From Circinella minor (lineage: Eukaryota > Mucoromycota > Mucoromycetes > Mucorales > Lichtheimiaceae), in assembly GCA_016758965.1 (NCBI GenBank), contig JAEPRB010000207.1, forward strand, positions 22,940-69,973: a stretch of 47,034 nt of DNA, written 5' to 3'. This document shows, in pieces, positions 34,479 to 46,978 of this stretch. Below the pieces are notes generated by a model. The model saw nothing but the letters and a program-made list of their open reading frames with translations. It searched no databases and was not told where the DNA came from. The position numbers were made by a program, and so were the translations under genes. Each line of letters opens with the position of its first letter. Position 1 is the stretch's first letter.

Positions 34479-34585
34479 GAAAAATGATTGGCCCCAGTTA
34501 CTTCCGTTACTTCCGTTACTTTCATTACTTTCATCACTTTCGTTACTTTTATCACTTTCGTTACTTCCATTACTTTCGTTACTTG
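34479..34585. repeat. Right arm: inverted array of GTAAC-type 9-mers
   Basis: On the plus strand six GTTAC copies plus four variants (ATTAC, ATCAC) occur every 9-10 bp, in units such as TTTCGTTAC and TTCCGTTAC. The arm is the reverse complement of the 33223-33320 array, and both share a gene-proximal block (GTAACTGG, then AATCATTTTT). The arm lies 37 bp upstream of the copy B start codon, so it may also act as its promoter. Confidence 0.85.
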
Positions 34586-35197
34586 AGGTATGTTTTTTTA
34601 TAGGTGTTGTCAATTCCCCCCCTTTTCTCTCTTCTTCTCTATTTAGCTTGAAGAACACTATGACTCTTTTAATAAAAAAAAAAACTGATGGTATCATAGT
34701 TTTCTTTTTTTTCTTATCAACGTTTTGATTTTATGGTATAACAACGCGCATAAAAGCAAAGCAGGATCGTTATAGAAACTTATTCTACAAACTAATACAC
34801 TTACTTAAATGTCTCTCTCCAATTTTTTTTTTGGTCAAGTTATCATTTATTTGAACTCGTTACGTATAATAAATGTGAGAAAAGAAAATCATAATATATA
34901 TCACAGATCCCCCCCATAATGTAAAAATCATTTTGTACGAACTTGAAACTTTATTTTCCCTTTGAATCTGTTGTATACAGTGTTTCATATATACTTTTTA
35001 ATTATATATTGCTTCTGAAATGAACAGTTGCTTTGATATTCTTTATTGTTAGCAAGGCAATGTTTGAAAAGTTTCACAAGGCACATATTATCTTATATAT
35101 GGTGGTATTTATTCCCGTCAACCCCGCAAAAAAAAAAAAATGCACAAACTGATTTATTTTATTTTTCCTTGTCCATTCTCCCCGCCCCCTCTTAAAT
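34586..35197. other. Non-coding DNA upstream of the TDRD3-like gene
   Basis: AT-rich; a CCCGTCAACCCCGCAAAAA string at 35114-35132, partly like the 30290 terminus, stands 66 bp before the next ATG. No gene supported. Confidence 0.4.
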
Positions 35198-36953
35198 ATG
35201 AAAGAAACATTACAAAAAGAAGGCTGGTACCTTAGTGATGAAGGAATCAATAATCTTTATGAACAACTTGGTCGTACTGATGCATCATTAAATGAATTAA
35301 TAACAACTGCACTTGATGTAATTCTTTTTTCTTTTTATTATGTTCTATAATAATTATTATTTCCCAAAAAAAAAAAAAAACACACACACCTTTTGATATT
35401 ATTTTGCATAAATTAATATTTAATGTAGACAGATTTACGTCAAATAGCTGAACCATTGGATCGAAAAGGAGAACCAATAATACCAAGTCAAATTGTTTTA
35501 CAACTTCAACAAGTAACGAACGTTGCATTACCATCCACACATCAAGTAGAAAATCCAAGACTATTTAAAATCGTATTTAGTGATGGAAGTAAAAAGAAAC
35601 TAACAGGTGTTGAATTTTTAGGACCCGTGGAATCAATAAAGTAATGTATATTATCTATCTTTTATTTTTCTTCTCTATGTGACATATTAAACAAATTTTT
35701 TGAATAGATTATTTACACCTCCTGGATCAAAATACTTGGTAACAAAACCTATCACTATAAAAGATCAATTATTATTACTTGGTCCAGGAATGTTAAAACC
35801 ATTAGGTGGTCATGTTCAAGAAATGGTTCAAGCATGGCGTGCGGGAAAGGTAAGAATATAAATATAAAAATTAAAAAAGAACCGATAGATCCATATATAT
35901 GAGTGAATAGAAAAAAAAAAGTGGGTTATTAACAATTATTATCATTGGGGAAATTAAAACTTTTTTTTTTTATTTATTTAGCAATTTGTCAAACGTGGAT
36001 TACAATCAAAAGAAGATGATAGTGGACCTCCACCTTTTGTTCCTTTTAAAATTAAATTAATGACGAAAGAAGATAAGAAAAAGAAACAACCTTCTTCAGT
36101 AACAACAACAGATGAGACAAAGGATAAAAAGAAAAATATGGAGGGTAACAAAGATCGTGATGATAAAAAGTCAAAGAATAAAAATAATGAACAAGGCAAG
36201 AAGAATAACAAGCGACAGGAATCCAAAAAAGTGGATGATTTGGATAAAAAGGAGGGTGGATCCAAAAGAAATAAACTTGATAAGTCAAGGTCAAAATCAG
36301 ACAAACCAACGAATAGATCGGACAAACCCGTGAATAAATCAGACAAACCCGTGAATAAATCAGACAAACCAGCAAATAAATCAGACAAGCCAACGAATAA
36401 ATCAGACAAGCCAACGAATAAATCGGACAAACCACCAAATAAGTCGGACAAACCAGTGAATAAATCAGATAAACCAACGAATAAATCAGACAAACCAACG
36501 AATAAATCAGACAAACCAACGAATAAGTCGGACAAACCAGCAAATAAGTCTGACAAACCAAACAATAAGTCTAAATCTGATAAGACCAACAAACCATCCT
36601 CACCAGTAGCAGTCGTCCTTGGTGAAAAAAAATCAAAATCCGATAAACCTAATAATAATAATAATAATAATAATAATAAGATGAGTGATAACCCAGAAGA
36701 TAATCATAACAAACCAAAAAAACAAGATCGATCCAAACGTCCAGATATTTCCAAAAATAAATTAAAAGAAGGGACTCGTTCTACAAGTAATCAGGTGACA
36801 GAGAATAATGATAATGTATCAAGTCGAACATTAGCGAGCGATCAAGTTGATAATAGTAGGGGTAGAGGTAGAGGTAGAGGTCGTGGTCGCGGTCGTGGAG
36901 GAGGATATAGAGGTCGAGGAAGAGGACAAAATCAAGAAAAAGTGGTTGAATAA
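35198..36953 (+). CDS. TDRD3-like protein (RMI1/TDRD3 N-terminal domain, repeat linker, RGG tail)
   Basis: Homologue of TDRD3, which in animals works with topoisomerase III-beta on DNA and RNA. Exons 35198-35317, 35429-35640, 35708-35849 and 35982-36953 give 481 aa. Residues 1-158 match the DUF1767/OB-fold N-terminus: GWYLSDEGINNL, TDLRQIAEP, IVLQLQQVTNVA, LTGVEFLGPVESI, FTPPGSKYLV, then LLLLGPGMLKPLGGHVQEM. The TDRD3-typical GPPPFVPF follows in exon 4. Residues from about 185 are Lys/Ser/Asp-rich and contain 13 copies of a seven-residue repeat. A poly-Asn run (36652-36675) and a C-terminal Arg-Gly tail (about residues 448-475) complete the protein. A Tudor domain is absent. The GPPPFVPF string favours TDRD3 over RMI1. 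The RG tail suggests nucleic acid or Top3-beta binding, by analogy. Confidence 0.85.
36297..36569 (+). repeat. 21-bp coding minisatellite in the TDRD3-like gene
   Basis: Thirteen consecutive units of 21 bp encode SDKP(T/V/A/P/N)N(K/R), residues about 264-354. Base changes are mostly at the fifth codon and silent sites, which suggests recent expansion under protein-level constraint. Each unit carries a Lys and two or three potential phosphorylation or modification residues. Confidence 0.95.
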
Positions 36954-37359
36954 TTTGTAAATATTTATAATAAATGTAAGAACGTTTTTGGTACATTTGC
37001 TTTATTTATATAGTATATGGTATTTAGATATATGTCGTATATTTTTATTGAATGATGTATACGTACGTAGAATGAGGTCTTTTATATACCCAGTTATAAA
37101 CATTTCAGATTCCAGAATAATATTATTGTATAACATCTGATTTGAAAAAGGAGGAGGGGTTTAGATAGATAATACAACACAGACAAGGTATAACACAAAT
37201 CATTTTATTCAATATTTGAATCAATATAAAAGAAAAGAAAGTCAAATAATAATAATATGTAAGAATAATAATAAGAATAAAAGATATATAAAAGTAAAGT
37301 AAAGAATCCTATACTAAAAGAACAAATAAGACGGCTAAAAAAAAATTACAATTTTTTTT
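36954..37359. other. Convergent 3' region between TDRD3-like and SRK1-like genes
   Basis: AT-rich DNA between two converging stops. AATAAA-like strings occur near 36970 and in the 37260-37280 area. No gene seen. Confidence 0.45.
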
Positions 37360-39225
37360 TTACAAAACAGGTGTCTTTTTTCGATTTTTTAAAATAGTTG
37401 CATTTCCTAAATCAAGTGCAAACGCTTTTGGTTCCGTCCTTGGCATAATAGCTGCTTTAGTCAAACGTTCATCCCCTGAATCATCGTCTTCTTCTTCTTC
37501 TTCTTCAGTAACTTGACCCAATTTTCTGGCTTTTTCTTCACCAATACGTTGAACAGCATATGTGATATCAAGAATTTCTTTAATAGAAGCAACACCCGGT
37601 GAAAAGGCATCTTTACGACGACGACCCGTTTTATTATTGGTTTGGGTATCAAAGTCAGTGGGTATGGTAGCAGTAACAGGCATAGGAGATGGTACAGGTT
37701 CAAAATGTTGTTGTTGTTTAGTAATCCATGGATGACGTAAAACTTCATCTACAGTATATCGTCGATCGGCATCCACACATAATAAATGAGTAATAAGATC
37801 TTTGGCTGCATCTGAAATAGGATCCCACCATGGACTTAAAAATGTATATTGACCCTTGGCTACTTTTTGTGTTAAAGCAGGAATGGATTCATCATAGAAA
37901 GGAGGAAATCCACATAACATGGTATATAGAACACAACCTAATGCCCACATATCAACAGATTTAGAATAACGTTGATCACGTACAACTTCAGGAGCAGTAT
38001 AACCTACAGTGCCACATGGAGTTTGAGTACTCTAATATATATAAATAAAAAATAAAATTGTTTCATTATTTATTTGCTGCGCAATGTCAAAACCCCAAAT
38101 CATCTGATCCCTTTTTATTTTACCTGATCCCAAATCACTTTACTTAATCCAAAATCTGCAATTTTAACAAGACCAATACCACCTCCACCAATACCAGGTT
38201 GAAATTGACCTTCATCCATTTTATCTTCATCAAACATATTTTTAATCTTTTTAGAAGGAATAATAGGAATAGGTTCAAATAAAATATTTTCTGGTTTAAT
38301 ATCACGATGAACAACACCACATTCTTCATGAAGATGACGAATACCATGAGCTACTTGAATAATCACATGACGTGCTAAATCTTCACTAAAATAAGTCATT
38401 TTAACAATTTGATGAAATAATTCACCTCCTTGACAAAGTTCCATAGCTAAAAAGTAATGATCTTCTGATTCAGAAAAATGAAGTAATTGAACAAGATTTT
38501 TATGTTTTCCACTTTGCATTACTTGAACTTCTTTCATAATTGTTGCACGCTAAGAAGATATAAATATATAAATATATTATTATTATTTTTCTGGTAAAAG
38601 ATATATATCCTTTTAATGGTTACCTCAGTTGCTCTTGTTTTCTTTTTCATGCTTGGATGTAAATGTTGAGTTTGACCATGCTAATAAAAAATAAATATAA
38701 AATAAATATAAAATATAAAATAAAAGGTTACAATTTTCCCATTCCCTCTTTTTTACCTTATCAATTTCATGTTTGCGTACTACTTTAATAGCAACTAATT
38801 TTCCAGTTTCATTATCTTTTGCTTTATATACAATTGAAAATGCTCCACTGTTTTTTTTTTTTATATAAAAGATAGTTTAATATATTAAAACATAAATCCC
38901 CCCCACCCCTCTTTAAATAGATAACTTACTCTCCAAGTTTTTCCATAATTTCAAATCTTTCTAAACCAGCATAACTAGGTAAACGCCTTTTTCGAAGACG
39001 TTCTTTTTCAAATATTTGTTGTGCAGTAAGTGAAGGTTGAACTGGAAGTTTATTAGGTTCAGCAACAATAAGTGTTCTTTTTGATTCTGTTGTTTTATTT
39101 GATTCTTGTTGTTCAAGTTGTTTTTTTTCTTCTTCTTCTTCTTCTTTTTTAGATACTGTCATTGTTTTTGACAATCGTTGTTCTTTCTTGCCACCTTTGA
39201 GCAAGTTTTTAATCTGTGATAACAT
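37360..39225 (-). CDS. Srk1/Rck2-type CAMK protein kinase (MAPK-activated)
   Basis: Ser/Thr kinase of the family that acts downstream of Sty1/Hog1 stress MAPKs. Exons 39225-38930, 38847-38757, 38680-38624, 38549-38124 and 38031-37360 give 513 aa. The kinase domain begins at FEIMEKLGDGAFSIVYKAK with VAIKVV, followed by the catalytic loop VVHRDIKPEN (His229, Asp231) and DFG at 280-282. The insert between them, with LFEPIPIIPSKK and GIGGGGIG, is diagnostic of Srk1/Rck kinases. The activation segment TPCGTVGYTAPE and the string CGFPPFYDESI follow. The C-terminal tail contains RRRKDAFSPGVASIKEILDITYAV, conserved in the group, then an acidic patch and a basic end NRKKTPVL that could be a MAPK docking site. 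The N-terminal 90 residues are charged and not conserved. Confidence 0.93.
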
Positions 39226-39806
39226 ATAATAGTGTGTGAATTGGTTTTTATAGGTAAAAGTAAATATATTTTGTTATGTTCAATGTGTGTTTTTTTTTGT
39301 GTGATTGTGGTTTTTTAATGAATTAAACTCTTTTTGTTAAAGAAAAAAGAAAAAGAAAAAAAAAAAAAAAGTCTAATTTTTTTTTTCTTTTTCGTGTTTG
39401 AAGTGAGACATTGGAACTCCGATTATAGTTACTTATTCTTTTTTCTTAAAATTGAAATATGCAAATTTGTAATATAGTTAATAATAGTAGTAATAGTAGT
39501 AGTAGTAATAGTAGTGGTGTTTTTTTTTTTTTTTATGTACACACAACTTTTCTTTTTTTTTTTTTTAGTGTTTCTATTGTGTTAAAAAAAAAATGGGGGG
39601 TTTTTGGTAAAAGAGTAAAAGTTTGGAAAGAAGAAGAAAAAAAAAAAAAAAAAGAGAGAAAAAAAAAAAGAGGGTCTTTATGAGGTTATATATGTGGGGG
39701 GGGGGGTTAGGGGAAAAAAGAAGAAAAAAAAATGCTTTATATATTATTAATATGTTGGGGTTATTGTTTGTTGTTGTTGTTATTATTATTTTTTTTTATA
39801 ATAGAT
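39226..39806. other. Non-coding DNA between SRK1-like and PDB1 genes
   Basis: Rich in A, T and G homopolymers (G8 near 39698) and short (AGT)n near 39484-39513. It serves as the kinase gene upstream side and PDB1 3' flank. No gene seen. Confidence 0.4.
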
Positions 39807-41609
39807 TTATGCACCAATCTTCTTATCCAAGACATCTCTGTTATTATTATAATATAATAATCATTTTTATTAGTTTATATATCATAATGAATACCAATAA
39901 TAATAATAATAATAATAATAAATATGTTTCTTACCTGACAGTCTTAACAATAACCTTTTCATCAGGGAAAGCGAATTTTTCAAGGTTTTCGGCATAAGGT
40001 GTAGGAACATCGGCACCAGCAACACGAACCATAGGAGCATCCAAGTAATCGAATGCATCAGCTAATTTTATTATATAAAAATAATAAGTTTTTTTTAGTT
40101 ATATATATATATATAAAGTAGTATACCCCCCCTCTTTCTTTCTTTCTTTCTTTCTTATATATATTTTTTTTATCGATTCTCTCTCTCTTTTTCCTTTTCC
40201 TATAATATAACTTACATTCCATGACTTGAGCAGCAATTTCGGAACCAACACCAAATGAAGCCCAACCACCTTCAACAGTAATAATACGGTTGGTCTTTTT
40301 AATAGATTGAGTAATTGTATCCACATCAAGAGGACGAATAGAACGTAAATTGATCACTTCAGCAGAAATACCACTCTTGGCTAATTCTTCAGCGGCCTTC
40401 AAAGAGAAACCAACGGAACGAGAATGAGAAACAATAGTGATATCTTTACCTTCACGTTCAATCTTTGCCTTACCAATAGGTAAGACGAAATCATTGGAAA
40501 GGGCTTCAGCAGACATAGGATGAGAAACACCATATTCTAATTCATTTTCAAGAACGACCACAGGATTAGGATCACGAATAGCAGCCTTTAAAAGACCCTT
40601 GGCATCTTCTGAATTCCATGGAGAAACTACTTTTAAACCAGGAACAGAACCATACCAAGCAGCAAAACATTGAGAATGTTGAGCAGCAACACCAGCAGCA
40701 GCACCATTAGGACCACGGAAAACAATAGGTACTTTCACAGTACCACCTGACATATAATGAGTCTTTGCAGCAGAGTTAACAATTTGATCAATAGCCTAAA
40801 TAAACAAGCAAGGGTTAGTTAGTTAGTTTTTTTTTTTTTTTTTTTTCTCATGCGTTTTTCAACCCAATCTCTCTTTCTCTTTCTTTTCATCCTCCCCCTA
40901 TTATTCTTACCTGCATAGCAAAGTTAAAAGTCATGAATTCACAAACAGGTCGAAGACCACTCATAGCTGAACCCACAGCTAAACCAGCAATACCCATTTC
41001 AGTAATAGGTGTATCAATGACACGCTTAGGACCAAACTTATCTAATAAACCTTTGGTAACCTATATATTTTTGTTTTTTTGGAAGGGGGTGGGTGGTTTG
41101 CGATTTTTAGAATTTTTTTTTTTTTGGTCGGAAGGAAACTTTTTTTTTTTTTTTTTTGGCCCAATCTTTTTCGTGTATTTTCCCGACTTCTCCCATTAAA
41201 AATTTCATAAACAAAAACACAAAAAAAACAAGAAAGAAAAGAAAAGAAAAGAATATGTATTTTTTTTACCTTATAAGCACCATTATATTGAGCAACTTCT
41301 TCACCAAGGATATAAACCTTTTCATCTCTTAAAAGTTCTTCTTCTAAAGCTTGATTTAAAGCATCACGTACAGTCATCTAATATTTAAAATGGATTGGAT
41401 TTTTTTTTTCTTTTAGTGTACGTGGCTCACTTTATTTTTACTTTTTTATATGTTTTATTTTTATTTTTTATTTTTTATACCTCGACAGCATTGTTAGAGT
41501 TAAAACGTTGTTGACCAGCAGTAAAAGCAGAATAGATGGCAGGTTTGGCTGCACGACGTGCTGTTTGAGCAATAGGAGCAATACGATGAAGTGATGTGAG
41601 GAAGGTCAT
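39807..41609 (-). CDS. PDB1: Pyruvate dehydrogenase E1 component, beta subunit
   Basis: Beta subunit of the thiamine-diphosphate E1 of the mitochondrial pyruvate dehydrogenase complex. Exons 41609-41481, 41377-41270, 41060-40911, 40795-40216, 40061-39935 and 39837-39807 give 374 aa. The first exon (43 residues, Arg-rich, no acidic residue until its last codon) is a good mitochondrial presequence. Conserved strings are [90 protein letters not shown] and [12 protein letters not shown]. The end is ambiguous: reading on through the last donor gives KTVR and a TAA at once, while splicing 39934-39838 adds [10 protein letters not shown] favour the spliced form because the extra residues look like the normal C-terminus. 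Confidence 0.93.
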
Positions 41610-42503
41610 TTTTTAAAAAAAAAAAAAAAAAGAAAAAAAAAGGGGGGAGAAAAAGAAACTACAACACAAAAAAATTATAAGTTTCCCAGCTTTTTGTATA
41701 GGTTAAACCCAAAAACCAAAAAGCTGAAATATGACTGGCTGAGAAAGGGAAGGATGAGGACGGGTTTGCTGGTAACTAAAAAAGATCCAGAGAGTTAGAG
41801 AGAGTTATAGAAAGGATCGGGAATAAAAAAAACTTGTTGTTGGGGGCGGGGGAGAAAGAACGCGAATCCACCCGATAATTTCCATCTTTCACCGTTTTTT
41901 ACGATATCTCTCTGAACTCCGTTGACAACCTAATCCTCCCTCTTTTCCCTTCACACGGTTATCATTATACCCTCTCTCTCGTATATATTACTGTTATTTT
42001 TATTTATTTTTAAAAACTATAAAAGTATATTATAACAAATTGTTTCACGAGATTTAAATAGGTGGGGTTTTTTTTTTGGACTGTTTTTTTTTTATCGTAA
42101 AAGATAATAATAAAGTTTCTTTTTTTTTTTTTTTGGTTGTTGTTAAATTATTTTATATAATTTGTAATTGAATAAATAAAAAAAAAAGTTGTCTAGAAAA
42201 TACGTAAGGATTGTGTTGTGTTGTTGTGTTAAAAAAAAAAAGAAAAGAGTTAATAACTCTTTTTTTTTTTTTTAGGTGGGGGAGGGTCATTGTGTTAATA
42301 ATAATAGTAATGATAATAATAATAATATAAAAGATGTATTTTTGTTTGACATGTTTATATAAAATTGATATAAATGGGTGTATGTGTTTGCTGTTGTTGT
42401 TGGTTTATGATTTCATTTGTGGATAATAATAATAATAATAATAAAAAAGGGAGGGGGGGAGGATATGGAAATAATAATAATAATAATAATAAAGAGATTA
42501 AAT
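41610..42503. other. Intergenic region between PDB1 and PPZ-type gene
   Basis: PDB1 promoter side and PPZ 3' flank. Contains (AAT)n tracts near 42298-42328, 42427-42442 and 42472-42491. No gene supported. Confidence 0.45.
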
Positions 42504-43730
42504 TCATCGTCCATTATTCGCTTGACCATTTGTAATACCATTGGTTGCCTTTTTATTCTTTGAACGTTCTTTGGCTAATGGATGATCTGCAGGTGTCAAT
42601 AATTCAAAACTACAAAGTAATTCTTCACTCACACTCATCACTGCACCAAAATTATCAAATTCACCACAATAATTAGGTGCAGAAAATACAGTAACAAGTG
42701 TTCGATCATTAAAGAATTCATAACCATCTTCTACCACCATATGAGCTCGACATACTAAATCCAAATCAAACTTGGCTAAAAATTCATTGATGACTTTTTT
42801 ACCAAAACAATAAGAGACACCACGTTCATTATCTTCCCAATCGACGGTTACATCGGATGGATCAGACCATAATAAATCATTCAATAATCCATAATCAGGT
42901 ACATCCGTAGGTCGTTGAATATTACGTACTTCATCCATATTATGTAATGAAGGTGATAATCCACCATGAACACAAAATATTTTACCTGCTACTAAAGCAG
43001 CAATAGGTAAAGTATTAAATGTATCAACAAAAGTCCGCCACATTTTTGGATTTAAACGACGTTTACATTCATCATAAAATCCATAAACTAAAGTAAATTC
43101 AGTTGTTTTTTTTTAGCATATATATATATATATATATATATTCTGCATAATTTCCCAACCCCCACCCCTTCCCTTATCAAATATTTACCTTTTGTAACAT
43201 TGGCACATTCATGATTACCACGAAGTAAAAAGAAATTTTCAGGAAATTTGATTTTATAACAAAGTAATAATAACATATTTTCCAAAGATTGTTTTCCTCT
43301 ATCCACATAATCACCAAGGAATAAATAATTACTACTAGGTGGAAAACCTCCCATTTCAAATAATCGAATCAAGTCAGTATATTGACCATGGGTATCACCA
43401 ACAATTTTAACAGGAGGGGATAATTCCAAGAGAGACTAAATGATAAATAGGTGATTAGTATATATAAAACAAAAGAGGGGGGGTAATAGAAAAGATAAAG
43501 GGGGTGTGAGGAAAGTCAGAGTAGTAATTTTTTTCATTTTGGGCTCGGTCGGAGGGTGTTTTTTGTTTAGTGTAGTAAAAAAAAAAAAAAAAAAAGGTTA
43601 TTATATATATAATAAACCTTTTTTTGTAATCATGCACACACAAATATATGTGAATGATTATTCAATATAATATATATATGTATATATATGTTTGATTTAA
43701 CTATGTTGTTTTTTTGTATATGAACATATG

Positions 43731-43763
<33 letters not shown>

Positions 43764-44552
43764 ATGCGTGTGTGTGTATGCGTGTGTGTGTGTGTGTATG
43801 TGATGTGGGGAAGATATGAAACATTAAAAAAAAAGAGGGAAAAATAAACTTACTGGCTGACTCAAGAAAATCTCCATTGCAGCACGACAAATAGCGACCA
43901 CTTCAGAATTCTTTAAACATAATTGTTTCGTTATTTTTGAATAACCAGCGTTTAATAAACGATCAATATAATCATCCACTTCAGCAGGTGTTACTGTACT
44001 TGTATTATAACTAGCGACCGAGTTGACAGTCAATTGATTCATAGAACCCACGGTCAATTGATTATTATAGTCATTGTCACCTAATGATGGTCGATTATGA
44101 GATCCTTGTGTTGAAGTAGCTGCACCTTGTTGTTGTTGTTGTTGTTGAGGTGGCCAAAAATCAGATGCTGCAAGTAATTTATGTTGTTGTGGATGAGCCA
44201 CTTTTCCTCCAAAAGGATCGTTTTCTTGTCCCTGAATGGTATCTTGTTCTTCGTCTTCATTACTTTGTTCTTTTTTTTTATTATTATCCCCTGTTGGATA
44301 ATCCGGGTTTAATTGAGCTAAAGCAGAATTAGTGGTTGTTGTACCAGATGATGAACGAACACCTCCGGGTGGTAACGATTGACGATGTTGAGAATTAAGT
44401 AAAATGGAATTGACGGATTGTGTTGTATTCACACTATATTCGTTATCTTCTGAAGGAGGTGGACGAGTAGGTGGTGGCATACTTTTAGTTGCTCGACGAT
44501 TGACTCCTCCTCCTCCTTTCTTATTATTACGTTTAGATATATTATTTCCCAT
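42504..44552 (-). CDS. PPZ-type Ser/Thr protein phosphatase
   Basis: Fungus-specific PP1-like phosphatase (Ppz1/Pzh1) that affects salt tolerance and potassium transport in yeasts. Exons 44552-43854, 43435-43189 and 43087-42504 give 509 aa. The N-terminus MGNNISKR has Gly2 for myristoylation, typical of PPZ, then a 180-residue Ser/Gln/Asn-rich region. The catalytic domain begins near [16 protein letters not shown] and carries GDTHGQ (246-251), [37 protein letters not shown] and [14 protein letters not shown], so all metal and catalytic residues are present. The second intron falls between Lys and Val of ANVTKVYGF. The C-terminus is short and basic. PP1 itself lacks the long N-terminus, so PPZ is preferred. 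Confidence 0.93.
43735..43801. repeat. TG microsatellite in first intron of PPZ-type gene
   Basis: A (TA)n run passes into (TG)n, interrupted by TATGCG, across about 67 bp inside the 43436-43853 intron. A simple repeat, likely length-variable. Confidence 0.8.
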
Positions 44553-44724
44553 AATTTGGTTGTTATGTTTTTTTTATTTTTTGTTGTTGTTGTTGTTGTT
44601 GTTACTTTTGGGAGGGTTATAGAAATAATAATAAAAAAAAGGAAGAAGGCAATGAGGTTCCAAAAAAAATAAAAATAAAAATTGACATGCCGCCCTTTAT
44701 TTCTGTTTATAACACACTTTGGAT

Positions 44725-44755
<31 letters not shown>

Positions 44756-45501
44756 AACCATTTATTGTTTTTTCTTGAACATCTTTTTTATTTGGAAGAC
44801 AGAGCGGACCAGCAAAAAAAAAAAAAACATGTTTATATTATTATTGTTTTAAATAAAGAGAGATAGTTTGGGAACAATGCGTGTCAATCCCCCTCCTCCC
44901 CCCCCCCCGTTTTTCCTTTACATACTCCTCACGTTATCTCTGTCTTTTTTTTTTTTTTCTGATTAACTTTAATTCATTATCTTTTTTTTTTATGCTGGAT
45001 ATATATATATATAAAAAGAGAAGAAAAAAGAAAGCGAAACTTTGACATTTTTTTTTTTAATTAGCAAAATAAACAAGAATAATAAATGTTGTTTGTTAAC
45101 GGAAAACAAAAAAAAAAAAAAAAAAAAGAGAGAGAGCGAGAGAGGTATGTTACAAAATAGATAATAATAATAAAGAGAAATTAGAAAGAAGGGGCGGCGG
45201 AGGGGGAGAGATATTCGTACTAGAGTTGTTATAGATTGTGAATATAAAAAAAAAATAGTTAATTATAATAAAATAAAAAAAGAAGAACGAACGAACAAAA
45301 GAAAAAAAGGGTTAGGGATAATGAGATAAAAATAATATGATAAGAGATGTATAATTATATAAATGTAGTGTTTGAATGTGTGTGATTGTGTATATATGTA
45401 TGTGTGAGGGAGAGAGAGAGAGAGAGTTGATGATGATGATGATGATGATGATGATTATAAACGTGGAAACAAAAAGGTGAGACGGATCTAAAAAGTTTTA
45501 T
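44553..45501. other. Intergenic region between PPZ-type and ZDS1-type genes
   Basis: Both neighbours are on the minus strand, so this is PPZ promoter side and ZDS1 3' flank. Simple repeats: (GTT)n 44582-44602, (TC)n 44727-44751, an A run 45108-45126, (GA)n 45411-45426 and (ATG)n 45430-45454. No gene seen. Confidence 0.45.
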
Positions 45502-46943
45502 TTATTGCCGTAAATGGCTTAATGGCACGTTGTCTTCTTCATCAGAAGAACTTTGACTAGTTCTCCTTGGTACAGTAATACTATCATCGGAGAAACGGCG
45601 ATGAGTATTCATTTTTGGTGGTCGAGTTCGATTTATTAATGCTGCTGCTTCATTAGTTTCTGTTTGTTGCTGTTGTTGTTGTTGTTGTTGTTGTTGAGGC
45701 CAAGAAGATCCATTTCCATTCAAATTTTCTTGTTGATGCATATGTTGTTGTGGAGGTTGTGGATTAATAATAGACAAATACCAAAACATAAAATTACTTA
45801 TCACAACTTGTTGATGTAATGGTCTTCGTGGATTCGCTAATTTCATATGCGATAATCGATAAACAGCTCGTTCAACATGAATAGGTAATCGATAACTATG
45901 TATATATTGTCGAGTAACAAGAGTATTATTTAATTGTCCATTTTGTAACTGTTGTTGTTGTTGTTGTTGTTGTACAGTTGTAGATGCTATCATGGGTTTC
46001 GCACGAGGTCGCATCAATTTAGATTCTTTACGAGCAATGGATTTTAATGATAATGATCGTGAAAAAAAAGCGGCCAATCCTCGTTTTTTATTATTATTAT
46101 TATTATTATTATTGACGGAATTCACTCTTGTTAATTGTAACGTTTCTTTTTCTTTTTCGTTTAAATGACGTACATCATCCACACGTCGTAATGATGCTCG
46201 TCGACTTTTCTTTTTACCATTATTTAATAATCCACTTATCCACGATGATTTACGATCGGATTTTTCATTCACAAGATCGGATGCTGAACGTCTTAAAGAT
46301 ACTTTTCGTTTCTCTGTATATGGAGTCGTTGTAGTATCCATGGTAGTTTCTGAATTATCCACCACGACAGTTGTAGTTAATAAAGATGTATCACTCCTTT
46401 CTTCCAATAGTCGAGGTCGTCCTGTATCTTCTTCTTCTTCCTCTTCTTCTTCTTTTATTGTAAAGTCATCCATGGAAGTATCCATTTGTATATTTTCATT
46501 ATTTGTATCATCCCCATTTTGTTTTTGACGATCTTCATCCATTATTTTTGAAAATAATTGTGATTCTGCATCATGTACTCTTGAAAGAATACCATGTTGT
46601 GAATCAGCAGGTTCTAAACTTGCACTACCAAGATCAATCCATTCACTCATACTCACAGGATGATCATGTAAACGAATGGGTTCGGCTGATGGTATATGTC
46701 CCATTCGATCACTTGTATCCGTTGAATGACGTGGTGTTGGCGTTGGACGTCGACTTTTACGTCTAGTACCATTATCTTGACCTGGAGCACGTCTTGCTGA
46801 AAATGCTGAACGACGTAATAATGAACGATTTTGTGTAGGTGGTGCTAAAATACGTGAATCATCCGCAAGCGTTGAATGGCGATCAAATACATAATCTATA
46901 CATAAATAGTTTAGTTTTTTTGTTTTTTTTAAGAAATTTTATA

Positions 46944-46978
<35 letters not shown>

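Noticed and set aside
35978..36592. Minus-strand frame of 204 codons with regular LSDLF repeats
   Set aside because: It is the antisense reading of the 21-bp SDKPxNK repeat of the TDRD3-like gene, which has proper exons upstream.
41042..41199. Plus-strand aromatic-rich frame and extension of PDB1 exon 2 into intron
   Set aside because: It is T-run intron sequence; GT-AG borders at 41269 and 41061 keep the conserved PDB1 frame.
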